Counted from the first letter of the stretch, positions 9,113 to 18,576 are shown. The stretch: 64,000 nucleotides of DNA from Clostridium estertheticum (GCF_011065935.2 NZ_JAAMNH020000001.1:4981001-5045000); one strand, 5' to 3'. Notes: generated by a model not told the origin, from the letters alone. Numbers and translations are program-made.

Positions 9113-10081
9113 CTACTCTTTTACCGCTCCGATAGTTAATCCACCAACAAAATATTTTTGGAAGAAAGGATAGGCAAATAGAATTGGTAATGTGGTTATT
9201 ACTACTATAGCCATTTTAGCTGTTTCTTTTGGCATTCTACTAGCTGCTTCTATTGCTCCTGTCCCCATAGTGGCTGCATTATTAGTTAAAAATTCCATTG
9301 AAGTTTCAATTCTTACAAGCAGATACTGTAGTGGTATTAAGCTATTGCTGTCAATGTATAACATAGCATTAAACCAGTCATTCCAAAACCCAAGTGTTAA
9401 GAATAATCCTATAGTTGCTATACCAGGTATAGATATAGGTAAAACTACTTTTAAAAATGTTACCCACTCCGAGGCTCCATCAATTTTTGCTGCTTCTATA
9501 ATTGCATCTGGAACTGTTGTTTTGAAAAATGTTCTAAGCACTATTATATTAAATGAACTTACACATATAGGAAGTATAAGCGCTAATATATTGTCCTTTA
9601 ATCCTAAACATTTTGTAACTACCAAGTAAGACGCAACCATACCACCTGAGAATAACATTGGTATGAATATTAACTTTGTAAAGAATTTTCTATAAATAAA
9701 ACTCTTTCTTGATAGTGCATATGCATATGTTGACATTATTGCAAGGCCCAGTAATGTTCCTGCTACAGTTACTATTATAGTTATTCCATATGCTCTAGTT
9801 ATTTGATTACCTGATGTGAAAATATATTTATAAGCATCTAAACTCCACTCCTTTGGCCAAAACTGATACCCGTGCATTTTAAGTGACTGCTCACTTGTTA
9901 ATGAAATTATTAAAACAAATACAAACGGTATTATAGCCATAGCTGCTAATATAGAAAAGAATATATTAAATCCTATATTTGTCTTTTTTGATATACAATT
10001 AAATCTATTTATCTCTTCTAATGGCTCTTTATCTTTTCTTTTATTTATGAATAATGTTTTTTTATTTGATATCTTTAACAT
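9113..10081 (-). CDS. ABC sugar permease, YtcP/LplC type
   Basis: Inner-membrane component of a carbohydrate ABC importer, about 322 aa with six predicted helices after a basic cytoplasmic leader. The conserved EAA loop is visible as IIEAAKIDGASEWVTFLKVVLPIS. The C-terminus YFVGGLTIGAVKE is typical of this LplC/YtcP subfamily. The ATG at 10081 is preferred because AAAGGTGG lies 8 nt upstream; a GTG at 10093 overlaps that site. It follows the other permease by about 20 bp and forms the heterodimeric channel with it. No frame damage. Confidence 0.9.
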   Translation of the reverse strand: MLKISNKKTLFINKRKDKEPLEEINRFNCISKKTNIGFNIFFSILAAMAIIPFVFVLIISLTSEQSLKMHGYQFWPKEWSLDAYKYIFTSGNQITRAYGITIIVTVAGTLLGLAIMSTYAYALSRKSFIYRKFFTKLIFIPMLFSGGMVASYLVVTKCLGLKDNILALILPICVSSFNIIVLRTFFKTTVPDAIIEAAKIDGASEWVTFLKVVLPISIPGIATIGLFLTLGFWNDWFNAMLYIDSNSLIPLQYLLVRIETSMEFLTNNAATMGTGAIEAASRMPKETAKMAIVVITTLPILFAYPFFQKYFVGGLTIGAVKE

Positions 10082-10101
10082 CCCATGCGCCACCTTTCAT
10101 T

Positions 10102-11061
10102 CTAGAAGAATGCATTGTCATTATCAACCTTTCTAACTATACCGTTTGTTACTAGTATTAATATTAATCCTACTACTGATTGATATAATCCTGCTGCTGA
10201 ACTCATTCCTATGTTACCTAAGTTCATTAAACCTCTATATACGTAAGTATCTATAACATTTGTTACAGGGAATAAGGCCCCTGAATTTTTAGGCAGTTGA
10301 TAGAATAATCCCATATCCCCTCTAAACATTCCTCCAATTGAAGTTATAAACATTATTATTAATATTGGTTTTAATAATGGAACTGTTATAAACTTTATTT
10401 GTTGCCACTTAGTAGCGCCATCGATCATAGCTGCTTCGTAATATGTTTTATCTATACCACATATTGCTGCTAGATAAATAACTGTTCCATAACCTACAGC
10501 CTTCCATTGACTCATAAATATTATTATTGGTGGCCAATATTTGGATTGGGTGTACCATGATACTGGGTTCAGTCCTAAACTTTTTAATATTCCATTTGCT
10601 AGCCCTTGTCTTGGGCTTAAGAATGTATATAAGAAATAACTTACTACAACCCATGATAAGAAGTAAGGTAGGAACATTGCACTTTGATAAAACTTTGCTG
10701 CTCTTTTATTTAAAACTTCTTTTAATAATATAGCTAATGTTACTGGAAGTGCTAGTCCAAGTATTATGAATACAAGGTTATATGCAACTGTATTCCTGGT
10801 TATAAGCCATGCATCACTACTTTGGAATAAGAATTTGAAGTTATCAAATCCTACCCACTTACTAGTTAGTAAGCTTTGTAAAAATCCGCCATTTATTTTC
10901 CAATTCTTAAAAGCTACCACAACCCCAAACATTGGTAAATATGCAAATATTAAAAACCAAAGTGCTCCTGGAATTATTAAAATTAGAAGTTCCTTATTTT
11001 CTTTTAATTTCTTAAATCTTAACCTTCGATTATTCTTATTTATATTTACATCCTTATTCAT
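10102..11061 (-). CDS. ABC sugar permease, LplB type
   Basis: Partner permease of the glycan importer, about 319 aa with six hydrophobic segments. Seen: FAYLPMFGVVVAFKNW in the first periplasmic stretch and an EAA-like loop YYEAAMIDGATKWQQIKFITVPLL, both characteristic of LplB. The frame remains open to 11097, but GGGAGTG 9 nt before the ATG at 11061 marks the likely start, and the cre-like box would otherwise be inside the coding region. It is the first gene of the operon as read from the DNA, directly behind the regulated promoter region and downstream of the YesMN-type regulator genes. Confidence 0.9.
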   Translation of the reverse strand: MNKDVNINKNNRRLRFKKLKENKELLILIIPGALWFLIFAYLPMFGVVVAFKNWKINGGFLQSLLTSKWVGFDNFKFLFQSSDAWLITRNTVAYNLVFIILGLALPVTLAILLKEVLNKRAAKFYQSAMFLPYFLSWVVVSYFLYTFLSPRQGLANGILKSLGLNPVSWYTQSKYWPPIIIFMSQWKAVGYGTVIYLAAICGIDKTYYEAAMIDGATKWQQIKFITVPLLKPILIIMFITSIGGMFRGDMGLFYQLPKNSGALFPVTNVIDTYVYRGLMNLGNIGMSSAAGLYQSVVGLILILVTNGIVRKVDNDNAFF

Positions 11062-11078
11062 GCTATCGCACACTCCCT

Positions 11079-11142
11079 TGTAAACGTTTGTTTCCATGTA
11101 TAAACTATATCATATTTACTAGTTGATTTTAAAGTTGATTTT
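11079..11142 (-). promoter_or_regulatory. Operon promoter region: cre-like box and 12-bp-spaced direct repeats
   Basis: On the plus strand TGTAAACGTTTGTT (11079-11092) is a cre-like box lying in the leader just before the permease SD. Upstream, AGTTGATTTT occurs twice (11121-11130 and 11133-11142), 12 bp apart; direct repeats of this sort are typical targets for AraC-type response regulators. A TATAGT-like -10 lies between them and the cre box. The YesN-type regulator encoded next door is the obvious candidate; this is inference. Confidence 0.55.
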
Positions 11143-11201
11143 CTTTAGTTTTAGTGTATAAATTAGATATTTATTATTTTTCATTCTATAAATGCTTAAA
11201 A

Positions 11202-11241
11202 CTCTTCACAATTAAAGTTATAATTCTTTAATTGTGGAGAG
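11202..11241. terminator. Terminator hairpin of the YesN/YesM-type operon
   Basis: Inverted repeat CTCTTCACAATTAAAG / CTTTAATTGTGGAGAG with an 8-nt loop and T-runs on both sides, immediately after the response-regulator stop codon. It separates the regulator genes from the transporter operon. Confidence 0.8.
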
Positions 11242-11247
11242 TTTTAT

Positions 11248-12765
11248 TTAGTAATTTTTTATTTCTCTTAAAGTTGATGGGCACACCCCATAATACTTCT
11301 TGAATTTTCTATAAAAATAACTTGTATCCGAGAACCCTACAGCTTTAGCAATATCATTTATTTTCATATTAGTATTTAATATTAGCTCTTTAGCCTTCAT
11401 GTTCTTAGTCCTATTTAAATATTCCGAGAAAGAAACCCCTATCTCTTTTGTAAATATTTGGCCTAAATATGAACTGTTTATATTATATTGATAAGCAAGT
11501 GTTTTTAAACTAAGCTCCTCGTAATATTTTTCATTAACACTGTTTATAATTTGCTGAATAACCGGGCTATATTTAATTGTGTTTATATTCATTAACCTTC
11601 CAAGCTCTTCAAGTTCACGAATTAGAAACGCCTTTACATTATCTCTAGTACTTTCATTACAAAGTTCTACTATAGTATTGCTGAGGCTATCTTTACTATA
11701 TTTGGTATCAATTTCAAACTCTTCTGATATCTTATCTGTAAGGAATATTATCTTTATTGATAGATCATATATATTTTTAGGCGTTAATCTACAATCATCA
11801 AATAACTCTATTATATAATCTTGTAATTTCCCATTGTTTTTTTCTATTATTAACTTATTTATTAGTTCTATTTCTTTGGTAAAACTTCTTTTATTATCTT
11901 TTATTTTACTAATATCTTCCTTACATAAGCATATATTAAAACCTTCGGTTAAAATATACTTTTTAAGCTTATTTGCAACATTATAACTTTCTTTTAATTT
12001 ATCTATACTATCCACTAAATCTCCTACTCCAATAAAAATATCAGTATCAAGTTCTTCCAATAATTTATCCTTTATACAATAAAAATAATTCATAACATCT
12101 TCCTTGGTACTATTTTCATTCCATGGATTTATTATTATTACTTGTCCATCGTAGTTTCGTATAATTTCACATTTACCATAAGTATTTCTCTCAATGATAT
12201 CATTTATGTTACTACTTTCTTTATTACCCTTTTGAGCAATAGTTATGCTACTTACTGTATATCTTTTTTCATTTAATCCTATATTTATAACCTGCTGTAT
12301 TTTACACAATTCACTCTTATCTATCTTACCATTTATAAATTGAATTAGTTTTCTATTTTTAGAGAGTAGCCTACTTTGTTTTTCTTTTTCTCTATGCATA
12401 GTATCTACAATTTTTATTAATGCTTGTTGTAACTCATCTTCATTAATTGGTTTTAATATATAATTTTCTACCCCATACTCTATAGCCGTCTTAGCATATG
12501 AAAATTCATCATATCCGCTTAGTATTATAAACTTAACCTGTTCATCTATGGATCTAATTTTCTTTATAAGCTCAAGCCCTGTTACTTTAGGCATATTTAT
12601 ATCCGTAATTACAATATTAACAGGTTTTTTTTCAAACATTTCTATTGCACTTATTGCATTATCGGCAGTTTCTGTCACTTCTAATCCGAGCTTATCCCAT
12701 TCAATTATATTTAATAAACCTTGTACTATTAAATTCTCATCATCTACCAACATAACCTTATACAT
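11248..12765 (-). CDS. AraC-family response regulator, YesN type
   Basis: Cytoplasmic transcription regulator, 505 aa. The N-terminal receiver domain (about 1-120) has the DD pair in VDDEN, the phospho-acceptor in ITDINMP near residue 55 and the conserved Lys in LKPI. A long middle region (about 130-390) has no clear motif. The C-terminal ~100 residues are a double AraC helix-turn-helix (YNINSSYLGQIF..., KINDIAKAVGFSDTSYFYRKFKKYYG). It overlaps the kinase gene by 8 bp, with the SD AAGGAGG inside the kinase end. It most likely activates the adjacent glycan transporter and glycosidase genes in response to the kinase. Confidence 0.93.
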   Translation of the reverse strand: MYKVMLVDDENLIVQGLLNIIEWDKLGLEVTETADNAISAIEMFEKKPVNIVITDINMPKVTGLELIKKIRSIDEQVKFIILSGYDEFSYAKTAIEYGVENYILKPINEDELQQALIKIVDTMHREKEKQSRLLSKNRKLIQFINGKIDKSELCKIQQVINIGLNEKRYTVSSITIAQKGNKESSNINDIIERNTYGKCEIIRNYDGQVIIINPWNENSTKEDVMNYFYCIKDKLLEELDTDIFIGVGDLVDSIDKLKESYNVANKLKKYILTEGFNICLCKEDISKIKDNKRSFTKEIELINKLIIEKNNGKLQDYIIELFDDCRLTPKNIYDLSIKIIFLTDKISEEFEIDTKYSKDSLSNTIVELCNESTRDNVKAFLIRELEELGRLMNINTIKYSPVIQQIINSVNEKYYEELSLKTLAYQYNINSSYLGQIFTKEIGVSFSEYLNRTKNMKAKELILNTNMKINDIAKAVGFSDTSYFYRKFKKYYGVCPSTLREIKNY

Positions 12766-14500
12766 CTTTATCTGCCTCCTTGCATGGAAGTTTTACAACA
12801 ACCATTATCCCTTTATCTTTATTTTCAATTAATTTTATTCCATAATTTTTTCCGTATTTTATTGTAATTCTTTCATGTGCATTTAAAAGTCCTATAGATT
12901 CGTCTAAATTAATTCTTTTTTCTAACATATCATTTAAACTTTTAATTCTTTCTTTTGATATCCCATTACCGTTATCCACTATATATATAATCATATCTTC
13001 ATTTTCTCTTCTTACTTGTATGCTTAGCTTGTTGTCATTATTCTCAAGACTTATTCCATGAAAAAAATAATTCTCTATAAGTGGCTGAAGAGTAAATTTA
13101 ATTATTTCTTTATCTAAAAGTTCCTCCTCACAATCCACACTATACTCAAATTTATCGTCAAACCTAAATTTAAATATTTCTAAGTATTTCTCACAATATT
13201 CTAATTCACTTTTAACAGTTATAATATTTTTTTCTTTTACTTGCTTTCTAAATAAAAATGCTAATGTATATATCATTTTGCCCACTTCTTTATCTCCATT
13301 ACAAATAGCTTTCATTCTTATAGATTCTAATGTGTTATATAAAAAATGTGGATTAATCTGATTTTGAAGTGCTACCATTTCAGCATTTTTTTGATTTAGC
13401 TCTGCTAAATAGCTTTTTTCAATATATTGGTTTAGACTTTTACACATGTCATTAAAATTCTGGGAAATATAATTGATTTCATCATTTTCCTTAGTTATAG
13501 GAATTGAAATATCCAGTTCTCCATTCTTAACTTTTCCCATTGCCATTAGTATGGCATCCATTCTATCACTAAGTTTGTTAAGCTTTATATGAAGAACCCT
13601 TTCTACTATTATAAAAAGTAAAATGTTTATTAAAAATAAGGAGCTAAAAAATTTGCCTGGTAAGTCTGTGATTTTCACTTTTGGAGTTTTCACTATAGTT
13701 ACTAATGTTGATGCATTCAAAGCTTTATTTATATAATAATTCTTATCTAATTGAACCTCTTGTCCATCTTTCATTACTTTCGAAAAGTAAGGATACTTTC
13801 GATATTCATATTCATTATTGGAATCGTACACAACATATCCACTATTATCTAAAACCATAACTTGATATTTTTCTTCATACTTATTAACAATATTTTTCAA
13901 TCTATCTAAATCATATGTACATATTATTTCACCTTTAGACTGAAGAGTTTCCGGATCTCTTATCTCTCTAATATAACTTATAATATTTTTTTCACATACA
14001 ATACTAGAAAAATTATAATTTTCGCCTAACTTATCCATTTTATTTTTTTTTACTTTTATTTGATTTAGCCTATTAAATGAGCTTGTTTCTGCTCTACTAT
14101 AACTAACAAATGAAATATTACTCAAAGAGTCATTTATATTAAATGAAGACCTGGTAAAGCTTTCAACACCTTTATAAAAATAGTCCTTGCTACTCGAAAA
14201 CCTATCTAATTTATATTTTAAATACGATACTCCATCCATATTTAAAAAGTTTACTACATCATTAATAATATAATTATCATTATACATATTTTTTATTATT
14301 GAATTTGTACTGTTATTTATGTTATTTATTTCTTCATTTACATCATAGGCGACTTTTGCATTTATATATAAACTATTTTCTTTAATATTAGATACTTCTT
14401 TTTTTATAAAATATATATCTAAGCTTGCTAGTAAAAAAAATATCATTAGCATGTTAATACTAAATATTCTTTTATATATCATTGATTTTTTTATACGCAT
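12758..14500 (-). CDS. Sensor histidine kinase, YesM type
   Basis: Membrane sensor kinase, 580 aa. Two transmembrane segments (about 12-32 and 287-307) flank an extracellular sensor of roughly 250 residues. A HAMP-like linker follows, then the His_kinase domain with NPHFLYNTLESIR (phospho-His near residue 377) and a HATPase with VDNGNGISKERI. This is the YesM/LytS-type kinase paired with the YesN-type regulator downstream. It probably senses a glycan-derived ligand directly or through the binding protein (inference). SD GAGGGG precedes the start. Confidence 0.93.
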   Translation of the reverse strand: MRIKKSMIYKRIFSINMLMIFFLLASLDIYFIKKEVSNIKENSLYINAKVAYDVNEEINNINNSTNSIIKNMYNDNYIINDVVNFLNMDGVSYLKYKLDRFSSSKDYFYKGVESFTRSSFNINDSLSNISFVSYSRAETSSFNRLNQIKVKKNKMDKLGENYNFSSIVCEKNIISYIREIRDPETLQSKGEIICTYDLDRLKNIVNKYEEKYQVMVLDNSGYVVYDSNNEYEYRKYPYFSKVMKDGQEVQLDKNYYINKALNASTLVTIVKTPKVKITDLPGKFFSSLFLINILLFIIVERVLHIKLNKLSDRMDAILMAMGKVKNGELDISIPITKENDEINYISQNFNDMCKSLNQYIEKSYLAELNQKNAEMVALQNQINPHFLYNTLESIRMKAICNGDKEVGKMIYTLAFLFRKQVKEKNIITVKSELEYCEKYLEIFKFRFDDKFEYSVDCEEELLDKEIIKFTLQPLIENYFFHGISLENNDNKLSIQVRRENEDMIIYIVDNGNGISKERIKSLNDMLEKRINLDESIGLLNAHERITIKYGKNYGIKLIENKDKGIMVVVKLPCKEADKDV

Positions 14501-14644
14501 TTACTCAGTCCCCTCATCCTTATGTATTTATGCTCACAGGTATATTTAAACATACTTTTAATTTTATGAAAAGTTTTCTGCACTTGATATTTTATTGTTT
14601 TACTGAACTTATTCTAGAATACTATGCAGTTCTACTACAAAACT

Positions 14645-14673
14645 TTGAATCTTCATACTATTTATATTATAAT
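14645..14673 (+). promoter_or_regulatory. Sigma-A-type promoter for the YesL-GH125 genes
   Basis: TTGAAT (14645-14650) and TATAAT (14668-14673) are separated by exactly 17 bp, 32 bp upstream of the YesL-like start codon. It is divergent from the histidine kinase gene. Confidence 0.7.
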
Positions 14674-14705
14674 AAAAACAAACCTTTACAGAGGAGGATT
14701 TATTT

Positions 14706-15380
14706 ATGTGGGAAATTTTCAGCTTAGACAGAATTTTAGATATATTTAATTATATATTTTGGTTCTTTTTATTAAATCTATTTTTTATGATCCTCAACAT
14801 ACCAATTGTTTCATTCCTTTTGTTTATAGGCATAAGCAATACTTTTTCATCCTTCCCTTTATTTTTAATATGCCTTATTCCCGTTGGTCCAGCATTAACA
14901 ACATTATTATACTGCATGGGTAAATTAATTAGAAATAAGGATCTACATATTATAAAAGATTTTATTAAAGGTTTAAAATTAAACTTTAGACAATCCGCTT
15001 TTTTATGGTGTTGTGAATTAATAGTAGTATTTATACTTTATTCTAATATGAAATTCTTTTCTACTGCAAAGTATAGCTTAGTGTTAACATGCTTATTTGC
15101 ATCACTAACAATTCTTACTTTATTAATAACACCATATATATACATATTAATAAGTAGATTTTCCATGAAAAATATGGATATTATTAGAGCTTCACTTATT
15201 CTAGCATTTACAAGACCAATCCTTACTCTATCCAATACATTAATATTCATAGTTTTACTTGCTTTATTTGAAATTGCTCCCAGTACAATAATATTATTTA
15301 TTTCAAGTTTATTTGCATTTTCACTTAGCTTCGCTAATAAATCATTACTTCTTGAACTTGAAACATCTTACTCAAAATAG
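14706..15380 (+). CDS. YesL-like membrane protein (DUF624)
   Basis: Small integral membrane protein, 224 aa with about five hydrophobic helices. The N-terminus (MWEIFSLDRILDIFNYIFWF) and the motif NIPIV match the YesL/DUF624 family, which almost always sits beside YesMN-type regulators and LplABC-type transporters. Biochemical role is unknown; proposed as an accessory to the transporter or kinase. SD GAGGAGG lies 8-9 nt before the ATG. It is separated from GH125 by a terminator-like hairpin. Confidence 0.8.
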   Translation: MWEIFSLDRILDIFNYIFWFFLLNLFFMILNIPIVSFLLFIGISNTFSSFPLFLICLIPVGPALTTLLYCMGKLIRNKDLHIIKDFIKGLKLNFRQSAFLWCCELIVVFILYSNMKFFSTAKYSLVLTCLFASLTILTLLITPYIYILISRFSMKNMDIIRASLILAFTRPILTLSNTLIFIVLLALFEIAPSTIILFISSLFAFSLSFANKSLLLELETSYSK

Positions 15381-15382
15381 TA

Positions 15383-15423
15383 AGTCTAGATTATGATTAA
15401 TTTTAAATATCATAATCCAGGCT
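15383..15423 (+). terminator. Hairpin between YesL and GH125 genes
   Basis: Inverted repeat AGTCTAGATTATGAT / ATCATAATCCAGGCT (15 bp with G-T pairs), followed by TTTTAATTTT. It lies right after the yesL-like stop and could give partial termination ahead of GH125. Confidence 0.65.
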
Positions 15424-15481
15424 TTTAATTTTATAATCTAATAAACAAACTTATAGAAACTATTATTTTAGGAGGACTTTT

Positions 15482-16786
15482 ATGAATACTATAGCAAACA
15501 CTGAATTAGAGGTTATTAAATCTACAGTAAGGAAAATAGGACAAGACTTATCTAGGTATATCGAAAATGAAAATCTTAGAACAATTTTTTTAAATTGTTT
15601 TATTAATACAATAGAAACTACAGTTGATGTTGCAGGCGATGATGCATTTGTAATAACAGGGGACATTCCTGCTATGTGGCTTCGTGATTCCACATCTCAA
15701 GTAGAACACTATCTACCTTTTGTTAAGGAGCACGCCGAACTTAAATGTATCTTTACAGGATTAATAAAAAGACAAATGAAATATATTCTTATAGATCCTT
15801 ATGCAAATGCTTTTAACAAAGAAGCTAACGGTAAAAAGTGGGATAATGATTTAACAAAGGACAGTCCTTGGGTTTGGGAAAGAAAATATGAAATAGATTC
15901 ATTATGTTACCCAGTTAGACTTATACACAAATATTGGAAACAATCGGGGGATGCCTCTTTCTTTGATAATAAAATAAAAAATGTTTTCAATATCATTATT
16001 GATTTATGGAAAACTGAGCAAAACCACTTTGAAAAATCTGATTACTCATTCCAAAGACTAAATTGCTCTCCAACTGATACTCTATGCAATAGCGGCCTGG
16101 GAAACCCTGTTGGATTTACTGGTATGACTTGGTCTGGTTTTAGGCCTAGTGATGATGCTTGCCAATATGGATACTTAGTTCCAGCAAACATGTTCGCTAC
16201 TGTAGCCTTAAGATATATAGAAGAAATTTCTGAAGTTATATATAGTGATTCTATGCTTAAAGAAAGAGCTACCACACTAAGACTTCAAATTGAAGAAGGT
16301 ATAGAAAAATTTGGTATAGTTCACAATGAAGAATTTGGAGATATCTACGCTTACGAAGTTGATGGCTTAGGTAGCTTTAACTTTATGGATGATGCTAATG
16401 TTCCAAGTCTTTTGTCAATTCCGTACTTAGAATTTAGAGGAATTGATGATGAAATTTATCAAAACACAAGAAAGTTCATATTAAGTAAAAACAATCCATT
16501 CTACTATGAAGGTACAGCTGCCCAAGGCATAGGTAGTCCACACACTCCCCCTGAATATATATGGCATATAGCTCTTTCAATGAGTGGGCTTACAACTAAT
16601 AACACTGATGAAATAAAAGATTTAATAAGCACTTTAATATGCACTGATGCAGGAACTGGTTTCATGCATGAAGGATTCCACTGTAATGATCCAAAAAAAT
16701 TCACAAGAGATTGGTTTGCTTGGTCTAACTCACTATTTGCTCACTTCATATACGATGCTATAATAGAGAAAAAAATAAAACTATAA
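15482..16786 (+). CDS. GH125 exo-alpha-1,6-mannosidase
   Basis: Inverting glycosidase of family GH125, 434 aa, the expected length. Seen: GDIPAMWLRDSTSQVEHYLPF near residue 60, the SPWVWERKYEIDSLCYP segment, the GMTWSGFRPSDDACQYGYLVPANMFA block and the C-terminal WFAWSNSLFAHFIY. No signal peptide. Known members remove terminal alpha-1,6-mannose from N-glycan cores, complementing the GH38 enzyme encoded across the divergent promoter region. SD TTAGGAGGA lies 6 nt before the ATG. Transcribed on the opposite strand from the transporter operon but clearly part of the same pathway. Confidence 0.94.
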   Translation: MNTIANTELEVIKSTVRKIGQDLSRYIENENLRTIFLNCFINTIETTVDVAGDDAFVITGDIPAMWLRDSTSQVEHYLPFVKEHAELKCIFTGLIKRQMKYILIDPYANAFNKEANGKKWDNDLTKDSPWVWERKYEIDSLCYPVRLIHKYWKQSGDASFFDNKIKNVFNIIIDLWKTEQNHFEKSDYSFQRLNCSPTDTLCNSGLGNPVGFTGMTWSGFRPSDDACQYGYLVPANMFATVALRYIEEISEVIYSDSMLKERATTLRLQIEEGIEKFGIVHNEEFGDIYAYEVDGLGSFNFMDDANVPSLLSIPYLEFRGIDDEIYQNTRKFILSKNNPFYYEGTAAQGIGSPHTPPEYIWHIALSMSGLTTNNTDEIKDLISTLICTDAGTGFMHEGFHCNDPKKFTRDWFAWSNSLFAHFIYDAIIEKKIKL

Positions 16787-16834
16787 GCCATATAAAAATA
16801 AATATGGACTAATTTAAAATGCTCTTATATAATT

Positions 16835-16873
16835 AAAAGCTAGATTGGATAAAATTTATCCAATCTAGCTTTT
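16835..16873. terminator. Bidirectional terminator between GH125 and ROK kinase
   Basis: Perfect 19 bp inverted repeat AAAAGCTAGATTGGATAAA / TTTATCCAATCTAGCTTTT centred between two converging genes, with A/T tails on both sides. Confidence 0.9.
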
Positions 16874-16878
16874 AACAA

Positions 16879-17772
16879 TTAGTTTATAAAGTTATATACT
16901 GCACCTATTAAATTAGCATCATTTGAATAAACACATTTTTTAACATTTGGCATTATCTTAGTAATTTCTGCTTGCTTTAGTATAATTTCTAATTTTGTGT
17001 TTATACAATGGACCAAGTCTTCTCTAGCACTTATAGCTCCGCCAATAACAATTACTTCTGGGTCATATACGTATTGTAAATTAAATATTCCCAGTGCTAA
17101 TTTATAATAGAATTTATCAATTGCTCTTAGACAATCTTTATCCCCTTCTTTTGCCATATCAAATATCTTCTTTCCATCAATTTTACTAGTAGCTATATTT
17201 TTGTATTCAGCCACTCTTCTAACAATAGAGAATGTAGATGCAACTTCACTATAATTTCTAACAGTTCCCTTTTCCATATCGCTTTCCATTATCATATATC
17301 CAAACTCTCCACCATGTAGGTTAACTCCTAAATGCAATTTCCTATCTTTTATAATTGCCCCCCCAATGCCTGTCCCACATATTAAAAATAGTACATTGTG
17401 GTTATCCTTTGCGGCGCCCTTCCAAACTTCTGCTAAAGCCGCACAGTTAGCGTCATTTTCCATAGCAACATCTAAATCTGTAGCTGCTTTTAATATGTTT
17501 CTAAAATTAGGCCCATGAATATATGGTACTGCTGATGCTCCGTATATTACACCTTCTTCATTATTAACAGCTCCTGGGCAACTTAATGCTATCCCCTCTA
17601 ATTTCATATACTTTTTGTATGTATCTACAACCTCAACCATTTTTGTAAAAATCATATCCAATTCTTCTTTTGGTGTTTCAAATGCTCCTTTATCTAATAT
17701 TTCTCCTTGTTCATTTATAATTCCAAATTTAACAGAAGATCCTCCGATATCAAAAGCAATATAATTTTTCAT
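16879..17772 (-). CDS. ROK-family sugar kinase without the zinc motif
   Basis: Second ROK kinase, 297 aa. The phosphate motif YIAFDIGGSSVKFGI is at the N-terminus, and CGTGIGGAII and VIVIGGAI are present. Unlike the kinase at 1816-2766 it lacks the CxCGxxGCxE zinc-binding cluster; after GGEFGYM it continues directly into a helical region, as in the BglK/allose-kinase-like subgroup. It may phosphorylate a different sugar of the pathway, for example mannose or a mannosyl disaccharide (inference). SD GAGGGGAAA precedes the ATG. Convergent with GH125. Confidence 0.83.
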   Translation of the reverse strand: MKNYIAFDIGGSSVKFGIINEQGEILDKGAFETPKEELDMIFTKMVEVVDTYKKYMKLEGIALSCPGAVNNEEGVIYGASAVPYIHGPNFRNILKAATDLDVAMENDANCAALAEVWKGAAKDNHNVLFLICGTGIGGAIIKDRKLHLGVNLHGGEFGYMIMESDMEKGTVRNYSEVASTFSIVRRVAEYKNIATSKIDGKKIFDMAKEGDKDCLRAIDKFYYKLALGIFNLQYVYDPEVIVIGGAISAREDLVHCINTKLEIILKQAEITKIMPNVKKCVYSNDANLIGAVYNFIN

Positions 17773-17981
17773 TTTGATTTCCCCTCATATCTTTTAAATA
17801 TTTATTATGCCATTTTGTCTATTCACATATTTTTGATAAATATATTTAACTATTTATCACACATATCGTTTACATTATCTATTATAGGTTTTATTTTATT
17901 TAGTTTGTAGTGTATAAATTATACTTTCATTGTACAAACTCTACACTTATAAAGTAAGCACAACTACCCAGACATTATGAA

Positions 17982-18017
17982 GATAGTAGCTCCGGCCCAA
18001 GCGCGGGAGCTACTATC
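17982..18017 (-). terminator. GC-rich hairpin immediately after the MazG-like frame
   Basis: 12 bp stem GATAGTAGCTCC / GGAGCTACTATC with a 12-nt GC-rich loop. On the minus strand it begins right after the distal stop (18018-18020) of the interrupted MazG-like frame, which supports that distal stop as the ancestral gene end. On the plus strand it is followed by CTACTTTTT, so termination in that direction is also possible. Confidence 0.6.
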
Positions 18018-18377
18018 CTACTTTTTCTTATACTGTCCTTCATAATCTCTCTCCATATTACTCTCAAATTTTTTAATGTATGTACTTGAAAATTCTTCCG
18101 GAGTAATTTAAAATCTGTTTAATGTATCTGAATAATACATTAACACATCGCCTAGTTCTTCAATAAATCTTTCTCTTATCTTTGGGTCATTCATAATTCC
18201 ATCTTCTGTTTTCTTCTTTATTATTGCAATTGCTTCTCCAATTTCTTCAATCATATAAAGAATGGAAATTTTGCCATGCGTAGGTTCCATTGGACTCCAG
18301 GTATCTTTGTGTTTTTCCCATAACTTATGGGACATCTCTAACATTTCTGATATTGATAAATCTACTTTACCAGCCAT
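18018..18377 (-). pseudogene. MazG-like nucleotide pyrophosphohydrolase interrupted by an in-frame TAA
   Basis: The first 89 codons encode a MazG-like all-alpha NTP pyrophosphohydrolase with the metal-binding pattern EEIGEA ... EELGDVLMYY. The frame then meets TAA at 18108-18110, but continues without change of phase for another 30 sense codons (ITPEEFSSTYIKKFESNMERDY...) to a TAG at 18018, directly ahead of a hairpin. That tail looks like the normal C-terminus of this family. I conclude that the gene has one nonsense codon. The truncated 89-residue product still carries the E/D catalytic residues and could be partly active. A sequencing error or suppression cannot be ruled out from the sequence. 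SD GGAGAG precedes the ATG. Confidence 0.7.
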
Positions 18378-18576
18378 TCAACACTCTCCTTTTGCATTTT
18401 AAATTACAATTTTTATAATAAGTTTAATTCATGTTGATCATAAAGCATAATGCCTTCTATATTTTACCACATCATCACCAATAGCTCCAAAATCCTAGTA
18501 TAAAAATCTGTGAATTAACTTTAGAAATAGTCCAAATCAGACAAAAAAAAAGAAGATATTAATCTATATTAAGAAA

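Noticed and set aside
17900..18020. Small RNA or riboswitch ending in the GC-rich hairpin at 18.0 kb
   Set aside because: The hairpin is better explained as the end of the interrupted MazG-like gene; no promoter or conserved aptamer sequence was recognised.
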